Source of the DNA: Acidobacteriota bacterium
Lineage (GTDB): Bacteria; Acidobacteriota; Terriglobia; Terriglobales; Acidobacteriaceae
Assembly: GCA_021780095.1 (NCBI GenBank)
Contig: JAJXZK010000313.1
Coordinates: forward strand, 1-12,945
Direction of reading: 5' to 3'
DNA: 12,945 bases
Below the pieces are notes generated by a model. That model did not search any database, was not told where the DNA came from, and was given only the letters and a program-made list of their open reading frames with translations. Each line of letters starts with the position of its first letter. The stretch's first letter is position 1. Position numbers and translations under genes: made by a program. This document shows positions 7,599 to 12,945 of this stretch, piece by piece.

Positions 7599-8462
7599 AT
7601 GAGAAAAAGCAGCAAAAGCAAAGACGCTGAGCGTAATAATTACGTTCTTGTTGTCTTCGACAGTTGTCGCTACGACTCGTTTATGAAGGCGCGGCCACGG
7701 ACCATGCGCAAGCTCGGCCCCGTCGAGCGCAAATGGTCGTATGCCTCCTGGACGGCACCATCGCACTTCAATCTGTTAATGGGACTGATGCCCCACAGCA
7801 GCCCGAAGCACATTTTCGCCTCAGAGTATTACAAGACCGAATTCCTGAAATATAACCAACGCCTCGGTTGCGAGGATCTCAAATTTCAGTCACTGGTGCC
7901 GCAACTCTACCTGCCGCCCTTTCTGAAACATACTCTGGGATACGCCACCCACGCACGCGTCTCGCTGCCCGTGCTGAACCCTAAGACGCCCATCAATCTC
8001 GGTTTCGACAGCTTTCGATTGATGGATAAGCACAATGACATGCGAGCCATGGTGCGCGAAATGCACTTCTCAGAGGAGCGGCCGTCCTTCTGGGTGCTGA
8101 ATGTCGGCGAGACGCACTATCCCTATGCGCTGCCGGGAGAATCGGAAGAAGACTGGCCCAGGATTCACGGAGTCCACGGAGTGTTCAAGCACCTGCAGGA
8201 TCCCGTGGTCGGTGGAAAGCTGAAGGGTACGCGATTCTTCAACCAGAAAAAGATGAATGACCTGCGCCATCGCCAGATTGCGGCCGTCAAGTATCTCGAC
8301 GTGGTCGTTGAAGAGTTGTTCGATCTGGTTCCCAAAAATACGTTCATCACCATCACCTCCGATCACGGAGAATTGTTTGGCGAGGATGGATATTTCGGCC
8401 ACGGACCTGTGCAGCACCCGAAAGTCCTGGAGGTTCCATTTCTCGAGGGCAAGCTGCGGTGA
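7599..8462 (+). CDS. Sulfatase-like alkaline phosphatase superfamily protein, cytoplasmic
   Basis: A 287-aa protein with a compact sulfatase-like fold. The first metal aspartate is in V-V-F-D-S-C-R-Y-D (D21). The nucleophile position is W-T-A-P-S-H (51-56), which aligns with the C-x-P-S-R motif of sulfatases but has Thr52 in place of the formylglycine Cys. N-V-G-E-T-H-Y-P-Y (168-176) supplies H173. The metal motif S-D-H-G-E-L-F-G-E-D-G (254-264) gives D255/H256, and G-H-G (267-269) gives H268. There is no signal peptide or membrane segment, and the N-terminus is rich in Lys and Ser, so it should be cytoplasmic. Thr52 makes a true sulfatase unlikely and points to phosphate-ester hydrolysis or transfer; the substrate is unknown. 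It ends soon after G-H-G without the usual C-terminal subdomain. Its stop overlaps the next start in GTGA. Confidence 0.78.
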   Translation: MRKSSKSKDAERNNYVLVVFDSCRYDSFMKARPRTMRKLGPVERKWSYASWTAPSHFNLLMGLMPHSSPKHIFASEYYKTEFLKYNQRLGCEDLKFQSLVPQLYLPPFLKHTLGYATHARVSLPVLNPKTPINLGFDSFRLMDKHNDMRAMVREMHFSEERPSFWVLNVGETHYPYALPGESEEDWPRIHGVHGVFKHLQDPVVGGKLKGTRFFNQKKMNDLRHRQIAAVKYLDVVVEELFDLVPKNTFITITSDHGELFGEDGYFGHGPVQHPKVLEVPFLEGKLR

Positions 8463-10555
8463 ATCGACCCCTGCATTCCTTTCCGCGGATCTCCACCACA
8501 AACGCTGCGGCAACGCTGACGATGATGGTTTGCTGGTTGCTCTATGCGCACCACCATCCGCACGCGGTTCAACTAGCCTACATCGGACCCGGTTCCGGCT
8601 TTGCCTTTATCAGTTCTTTCCTGACGCTGATTGTTGGCTTTTTTGCCAGCCTGCTGTCCTTTTTAACCTGGCCGTTTCGCATGGCATGGCGAACCCTGCG
8701 ACGTCACAAAGGCTTTCGCGATGCCAAGGTAAAGAAAATCATTTTCCTCGGGCTGGATGGGCTGGACCCCGGTTTGACCGAGCGCTACATTGCCGAAGGC
8801 AAGTTGCCGAACCTGAAGAAGCTGGCCGAAACGGGCAGTTATCATCGCCTGCGGACCACGTTTCCCTCGCTGTCTCCTGTGGCGTGGTCCACGTTCGCTA
8901 CCGGAGTTAGTCCGGCCAAACATAATATTTTCGATTTTCTCGATCGCAGCCTGAAGACATATTTGCCGCAACTCTCGTCCGCGCGCATTGAGCGACCGCG
9001 AAGAGTTCTACGCCTCGGTCGCCTGCGAATTCCAACCTCCAGCCCGAGTGTCGAGCTGCTGCGCAAAAGCAAACCCTTCTGGAAAATTCTCGGGGAGCAC
9101 GGCATCGACTGCACAATTTTGCGTTTGCCTATCACCTTTCCACCGGAAAAGTTTGATGGAAAAATGCTCTCGGCGATGTCCACTCCAGATTTGAAGGGTA
9201 CCCAAGGAAGCTTTTCGCAATTCACTACGCGCGTGGAAACAACGACGTATGAAAACGGCAGCCGCTATCCGCTGCGCGTGACGGAAAGCGGATTTGAAGG
9301 CGTGATTGAGGGCCCGCAGGATACGTTTCTGGCGGAGGAGCCGACGCTGCGCATTCCCTTCCAGTTGCTGCGCAAAGGAAACGCCTTCGAACTGCGGGTA
9401 CAAGACCATCGCGTGTACCTGCAGCGCGGTGCATACACAAAGTGGCTGCAGCTTTCTTTCCGCACAATTGTCGGTGCCAAAGCCTGCGGCATTGTTCGCT
9501 TCATGCTGACGGAACTCGAGGCGGAAACCAGCCTGTACATGTCTCCGATTCAAATTGACCCGGAGCGGCCGGCGCTTCCCATCAGCCACCCTTCCTACTA
9601 CGCGAAATATCTGGCCGACCTGCTGGGTTCCTATGCCACCTGTGGCATGGCAGAAGATACCTGGGCGTTGAATGAAGGCGTCATCGACGAGTCGGCGTTT
9701 CTCGACCAGGCGTACAGCATTTTCGAAGAGCGCAAGGGAATGTTCCTGAGCGCGCTGCAACATACCCGTCGCGGTGTGGTGGCCTGTGTGTTCGACACCA
9801 GCGATCGCGTGCAGCATATGTTTTTCGGCCACATGGGCGGCAACGACCAGTACAAACAGACGATTGAAGAGATGTATCAGCGCATGGATGCGCTGGTGGG
9901 TGAAACCCTGCCGTTTGTCGACGCCGACACCGCACTCTACGTTCTATCGGATCATGGCTTCTGCGCCTTTCGACGCGGCGTCAATCTCAACTCCTGGCTG
10001 CATCAAAACGGTTACTTAATATTGAAACCGGACGCTGAGGCGGGTTCGTTTTTTGAAGGTGTGGACTGGAGTAAAACACGCGCCTATGCTCTGGGCCTGG
10101 GTGGAATGTATATGAACATTCAAGGCCGCGAGGCGCACGGAATTGTAGCTCCCGGAAAAGAAGCGGAAGCGCTGCGGCGCGAGATTATCGCAAGGCTCAC
10201 CGCTCTACGCGAAGACGACGGCGAGGCGCCGATCCGCACCGTGTATGCAACTGCCGATCTGTACCAGGGCCCGTACCTGCAAGCCGCGCCCGACATGCTG
10301 GTCGGCTATCACAAGGGATATCGCGTGTCGTGGGACTGTGCGGTTGGCAAAGTGACGAAGCATGTTCTTGAAGACAACACCAAGGCTTGGAGCGGCGACC
10401 ACTGCGTCGATCCTGTGCTGGTTCCGGGCGTGTTGTTCGCCAATCGCCCGATCAGCAACACCGATCCCGGCATTGAAGATTTGGCGCCCACGGCACTGCA
10501 TCTGTTCGGCGTCGAAGTTCCGCAGTGGGTGGAAGGAAAATCGCTGTCGTTATGA
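8459..10555 (+). CDS. Membrane-anchored NPP-type phosphodiesterase (alkaline phosphatase superfamily)
   Basis: A 698-aa protein with an N-terminal hydrophobic region (about 20-40 and 48-72, containing Y-I-G-P-G) followed by basic residues (W-R-T-L-R-R-H-K) and a large catalytic domain. All seven residues expected of a nucleotide pyrophosphatase/phosphodiesterase fold (PF01663-like) can be placed: D100 in G-L-D-G-L-D, nucleophile S139 in S-P-V-A-W-S-T-F-A-T-G, D449 and H453 in D-R-V-Q-H, D498/H499 in S-D-H-G-F, and H648 in G-D-H-C-V-D. Residues 150-440 form a long insert with the signature S-T-P-D-L-K-G-T (241-248). The substrate is unknown. The GTG start overlaps the preceding stop, with GAGGG nine bases upstream; ATG 8522 is an alternative that still keeps the second hydrophobic segment. 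Which side of the membrane the domain faces is uncertain. The next gene is its paralogue. Confidence 0.85.
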   Translation: MNRPLHSFPRISTTNAAATLTMMVCWLLYAHHHPHAVQLAYIGPGSGFAFISSFLTLIVGFFASLLSFLTWPFRMAWRTLRRHKGFRDAKVKKIIFLGLDGLDPGLTERYIAEGKLPNLKKLAETGSYHRLRTTFPSLSPVAWSTFATGVSPAKHNIFDFLDRSLKTYLPQLSSARIERPRRVLRLGRLRIPTSSPSVELLRKSKPFWKILGEHGIDCTILRLPITFPPEKFDGKMLSAMSTPDLKGTQGSFSQFTTRVETTTYENGSRYPLRVTESGFEGVIEGPQDTFLAEEPTLRIPFQLLRKGNAFELRVQDHRVYLQRGAYTKWLQLSFRTIVGAKACGIVRFMLTELEAETSLYMSPIQIDPERPALPISHPSYYAKYLADLLGSYATCGMAEDTWALNEGVIDESAFLDQAYSIFEERKGMFLSALQHTRRGVVACVFDTSDRVQHMFFGHMGGNDQYKQTIEEMYQRMDALVGETLPFVDADTALYVLSDHGFCAFRRGVNLNSWLHQNGYLILKPDAEAGSFFEGVDWSKTRAYALGLGGMYMNIQGREAHGIVAPGKEAEALRREIIARLTALREDDGEAPIRTVYATADLYQGPYLQAAPDMLVGYHKGYRVSWDCAVGKVTKHVLEDNTKAWSGDHCVDPVLVPGVLFANRPISNTDPGIEDLAPTALHLFGVEVPQWVEGKSLSL

Positions 10556-12474
10556 ATCGGAGCTTGTGGAAACGCGGCGCCATCGTAGCGGTAGGCCTTC
10601 TGTCCGCAGTCCTATGCTGCTTGGTGAGTGGCTGTCATCGTCACAGGTCGAACGGCAAACGCATTTTGGTGCTGGGCATTGACGGCATGGACCCGGCCTT
10701 TCTTGAACGGCACTGGGATTCCCTGCCTAACCTGAACCACCTGCGACAAATTGGCGACTTCGAACGGCTCGGTACAACGATTCCGCCGCAAAGCCCGGTG
10801 GCGTGGTCCTCCGTGATGACGGGTATGGACCCAGGCGGCGACGGCATGTTCGACTTCATCCTGCGCGATCCGAAAACGATGACGCTGCTGTCGTCGATGG
10901 CCGACGTTGATTTGCCGAGTCACACCGTTTCCATTGGGCCATACATGCTGCCAATTTCCAAGGGGCACGAAGAACGGTTTCTGCAGGGCGAAGCTTTCTG
11001 GCAAATTTTAGACAAGGCCAGCGTGCACTCTATCATCCTTCGCATGCCCAACAATTTTCCTCCGCTCCCGTCGAAGAGCGAGACTCTCTCCGGCATGGGC
11101 ACGCCCGATTTGCGCGGCACCTATGGAACCTTCACCGACTTCACCGACGATCCGTTGGCGGTGGCGCACGAAGTTCCCGGCGGCATCATCGTCCCCGTAA
11201 CGGTCGACAACAACCAAACCTCTCTGGTTGTAGGAGGTCCGGAAAACACTTTGCGCAAAGATCATGCGCGATCGACGGTGACCATGGTCGTTCATCGCGA
11301 TCCTGACCATCCAGCCGCGCTGCTTGAAGTGGACGGCCAGAAATTTATTCTTCGCGAAGGAGAATGGTCGGGATGGATTCATGTCCGTTTCCCCATCATT
11401 CCCGGCATCAAAACCGCTGCGGGCATGTTTCGCGTATACGCGAAGAAGATCAATCCTGAGTTTGAGGTTTATGTCTCGCCGGTTAACATCGATCCCAGCT
11501 CGCCCGAGCTTCCCATCTCGACGCCAGCTTCCTTTAGCGCCGATTTGGCGCGCGCGATTGGACCGTATTACACCCAAGGAATTCCCGAAGACACCGCTGC
11601 CTGGCGCTCCGGAGTTTTCAATCGGCAGGAGTTCGAGCAGCAAATTGACTTTGTCAGCGACGACGAATTCCGCATGTTCAACTATGAGCTTCCGCGCCTG
11701 CGTAACGGCGTACTGTTTCTGCACTACGGGCCGGTTGACCAAGGTTCGCACATGCTGTGGGGCAAGTATGAGGACGATTTGCTGAAGATCTACCAAAGGG
11801 TCGATGCCGAAGTCGGCTACTTGATGAAGGCGGCCCCCGATGCGACATTGATGGTCATCTCCGACCACGGATTTACCAGCTTCGATCGCGCCGTGAATCT
11901 GAATACCTGGCTCTACAAAGAAGGTTTCCTCGCCATCGACAATGCAAAGAACCTGGGCAAGGACGATGGTACCCTGACGCACGTGGACTGGGCGCACACG
12001 GAGGCGTACTCCATTGGACTGAACTCGATCTACATTAACGTTGCCGGACGCGAGAAAAATGGAATCGTACCGCCCGCGATGCACGATCAGGTGGCCGCGA
12101 AAATTGCGGCACGTCTGGAGGCTTTGAAGGACCCGTTGAATGGGAATTCCGCAGTCTACAAGGTCTATTTGAGTGATCAGGTCTACCATGGGCCTGCAGT
12201 CAAGCTGGCGCCGGACTTGATTGTCGGCTGGCAAAAAGGATATCGGTCGTCGTGGGAAACTGCGCTGGGAGAGATTCCGGCGGTCGTGATTGAGGATAAT
12301 AATGACCAGTGGCGCGGCGATCACTGTGTCGATCCGGAACTTGTCCCCGGAACATTCCTCGGCAATCGAAAATGTAAACTCGCGCATCCGTGGCTGGGAG
12401 ACGTGCCTGTCACGCTGCTGCACGAGTTTGGAGTGGCGGCGCCGAAAAATATGCGCGGCCACTCGATGTTTTGA
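10552..12474 (+). CDS. Lipoprotein NPP-type phosphodiesterase (alkaline phosphatase superfamily), paralogue of the preceding gene
   Basis: A 640-aa protein from ATG 10552, which overlaps the previous stop as ATGA. An in-frame GTG at 10525 would spoil the signal peptide and is less likely. The N-terminus has basic R3 and K7/R8, a hydrophobic core, and the lipobox L-V-S-G-C, so C28 is the likely lipidated residue and the catalytic domain should be periplasmic or surface-exposed. The active site matches the paralogue: D44 in G-I-D-G-M-D, S81 in S-P-V-A-W-S-S, D396 and H400 in D-Q-G-S-H, D438/H439 in S-D-H-G-F, H591 in G-D-H-C-V-D. The shared insert signature is G-T-P-D-L-R-G-T (183-190). The two proteins align along nearly their whole catalytic length and so arose by duplication. 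Retention of all catalytic residues suggests that both are active on related substrates. The substrate is unknown. Confidence 0.87.
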   Translation: MNRSLWKRGAIVAVGLLSAVLCCLVSGCHRHRSNGKRILVLGIDGMDPAFLERHWDSLPNLNHLRQIGDFERLGTTIPPQSPVAWSSVMTGMDPGGDGMFDFILRDPKTMTLLSSMADVDLPSHTVSIGPYMLPISKGHEERFLQGEAFWQILDKASVHSIILRMPNNFPPLPSKSETLSGMGTPDLRGTYGTFTDFTDDPLAVAHEVPGGIIVPVTVDNNQTSLVVGGPENTLRKDHARSTVTMVVHRDPDHPAALLEVDGQKFILREGEWSGWIHVRFPIIPGIKTAAGMFRVYAKKINPEFEVYVSPVNIDPSSPELPISTPASFSADLARAIGPYYTQGIPEDTAAWRSGVFNRQEFEQQIDFVSDDEFRMFNYELPRLRNGVLFLHYGPVDQGSHMLWGKYEDDLLKIYQRVDAEVGYLMKAAPDATLMVISDHGFTSFDRAVNLNTWLYKEGFLAIDNAKNLGKDDGTLTHVDWAHTEAYSIGLNSIYINVAGREKNGIVPPAMHDQVAAKIAARLEALKDPLNGNSAVYKVYLSDQVYHGPAVKLAPDLIVGWQKGYRSSWETALGEIPAVVIEDNNDQWRGDHCVDPELVPGTFLGNRKCKLAHPWLGDVPVTLLHEFGVAAPKNMRGHSMF

Positions 12475-12477
12475 TAC

Positions 12478-12482
12478 GGAGG
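12478..12482 (+). promoter_or_regulatory. Ribosome binding site of the small RHH-like gene
   Basis: A perfect GGAGG lies five bases before ATG 12488. It decides the start against longer upstream readings of the same frame, which would run through the end of the preceding gene. Confidence 0.6.
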
Positions 12483-12487
12483 CAAAT

Positions 12488-12679
12488 ATGGCGGGGACGT
12501 CCATCAAGCTGAAAAAAGAGTTGTGGGCGAAGGTGAAACGCGTTTCGCAGGCGGGTGGTTACAGCTCCCCGGACGAATTTGTGGAGCATGTGCTCGCTAA
12601 GGAGATTGCCAAGCTGGACGATGCGCAGTCCGATGAAGAAATTGTTCTAAAGCTGAAAGGCCTGGGATACCTGGACTGA
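12488..12679 (+). CDS. Small ribbon-helix-helix-like protein (63 aa)
   Basis: A complete 63-aa protein with a strong ribosome binding site. It begins with a short strand-like segment (T-S-I-K-L) followed by a helix (K-K-E-L-W-A-K-V-K-R-V-S), a G-Y-S-S turn, and a second helix (P-D-E-F-V-E-H-V-L-A-K-E-I). This is the order of a ribbon-helix-helix DNA-binding fold. The acidic C-terminal part, S-D-E-E-I-V-L-K-L-K-G-L-G-Y-L-D, is separate and ends in a GLGY tail. It could regulate the operon or, because it is embedded between enzyme genes and the membrane protein gene with tight coupling (13-bp gap before, TGATG overlap after), be a structural partner of them. I cannot decide between these from sequence. 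Confidence 0.72.
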   Translation: MAGTSIKLKKELWAKVKRVSQAGGYSSPDEFVEHVLAKEIAKLDDAQSDEEIVLKLKGLGYLD

Positions 12680-12945
12680 TGCGACCCGCGACCTATCTGA
12701 TCAGCCTGACGGTGCTCGGCTTTTTGACCGGCGTCGCGATTCTTCCGGTATTCGGCAGGTTTTCAAACACCGAAAGCATCGCGCTGGCGAAACGAAAAAT
12801 CCGCGCTGCGCTCTACGAGTTTCGCCTGTTCGGAGATGACCCGCAGCTGGTGTTTCGGGCGCAGGGGCAATTGGTGTTGTGGAACGCTCGCTACCTTGGC
12901 CTGATGCTGAAGCCAGCGATGATCGTTATTCTTCCGATCATCGCC
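12679..12945 (+). CDS. Membrane protein, N-terminal 89 residues, cut by the right edge
   Basis: The frame opens with ATG 12679, which shares its A with the stop of the previous gene (TGATG), and stays open for 89 codons to the edge. Residues 5-24 form a transmembrane helix (Y-L-I-S-L-T-V-L-G-F-L-T-G-V-A-I-L-P). A charged amphipathic helical region follows (about 32-72, with A-K-R-K-I-R-A-A-L-Y-E-F-R-L-F-G-D-D-P). A second hydrophobic segment begins after K78-P79 (A-M-I-V-I-L-P-I-I-A). One membrane helix, a cytoplasmic helical region and a KP-led second helix is the layout of archaeal DUF106, EMC3 and TMCO1 proteins of the Oxa1 superfamily. That resemblance is by eye only, and the rest of the protein lies outside the window. 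It is part of the AP-superfamily operon by overlap. Confidence 0.7.
   Translation, partial: MRPATYLISLTVLGFLTGVAILPVFGRFSNTESIALAKRKIRAALYEFRLFGDDPQLVFRAQGQLVLWNARYLGLMLKPAMIVILPIIA

Noticed and set aside
7306..7599. Minus-strand open frame of 97 codons with ATG next to the start of the first AP-superfamily gene
   Set aside because: Composition looks random, with no recognisable domain, and its start overlaps the opposite gene's start codon. It is more likely a chance frame in GC-rich intergenic DNA.
7599..8462. Possible frameshift or truncation at the C-terminus of the sulfatase-like protein
   Set aside because: The stop overlaps a coupled start of the next intact gene, and all core metal motifs are present. 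The following frame encodes the next protein's own N-terminus, so the short end looks natural.
9008..9832. Minus-strand open frame of 274 codons opposite the membrane-anchored phosphodiesterase
   Set aside because: Antisense shadow of a clearly real gene, with no domain-like features of its own.
11008..12507. Long minus-strand open frame (499 codons) opposite the lipoprotein phosphodiesterase
   Set aside because: It is the antisense of a gene whose seven active-site residues and lipobox are intact. The antisense product has no recognisable family pattern, and long antisense frames are common in GC-rich coding DNA.

Overview
The window looks like a chromosomal segment of a moderately GC-rich, diderm, soil-type bacterium. 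The gene style suggests Acidobacteriota: many GTG starts, a lipoprotein RND adaptor, a CHAD protein, and a pair of large phosphodiesterase-type alkaline phosphatase (AP) superfamily proteins followed by a tiny helical protein and a membrane protein. This assignment rests on general resemblance and is not proven by the sequence. No rRNA, tRNA, CRISPR array, insertion sequence or prophage signature was seen.

Layout. (1) Positions 1-111 on the minus strand hold the N-terminus of an exported protein that runs off the left edge. (2) On the plus strand follow a CHAD-domain protein (about 339-1157) and a YhhQ-type queuosine-precursor transporter (1242-1934). (3) Positions 2182-6507 hold a two-gene RND efflux module: a lipoprotein periplasmic adaptor and an AcrB/HAE1-type pump. 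No outer-membrane channel or regulator gene lies beside it. (4) A minus-strand adenylylsulfate kinase (cysC-like, 6562-7101) converges on the pump gene; a hairpin sits in the short gap. (5) A non-coding stretch of nearly 500 bp separates cysC from a divergent plus-strand operon. (6) That operon runs from 7599 to the right edge. It encodes a cytoplasmic sulfatase-like AP-superfamily protein, a membrane-anchored NPP-type phosphodiesterase, a paralogous lipoprotein NPP-type phosphodiesterase, a 63-aa ribbon-helix-helix-like protein, and the start of a membrane protein. The genes are joined by GTGA, ATGA and TGATG overlaps or by a 13-bp gap, so translation is almost certainly coupled.

The most interesting part is the right half. 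Three AP-superfamily metalloenzymes are placed by their own targeting signals in the cytoplasm, at the inner membrane and, as a lipoprotein, outside it. They sit beside a lone APS-kinase-like kinase without ATP sulfurylase, and they are co-encoded with a membrane protein whose visible pattern recalls the Oxa1/EMC3/DUF106 group. The two large enzymes keep all seven NPP-type metal and nucleophile residues and share a long family-specific insert. I read this as a candidate undescribed system for modifying or remodelling a phosphate- or sulfate-bearing envelope glycan or lipid. The substrate is unknown and the function is inference.
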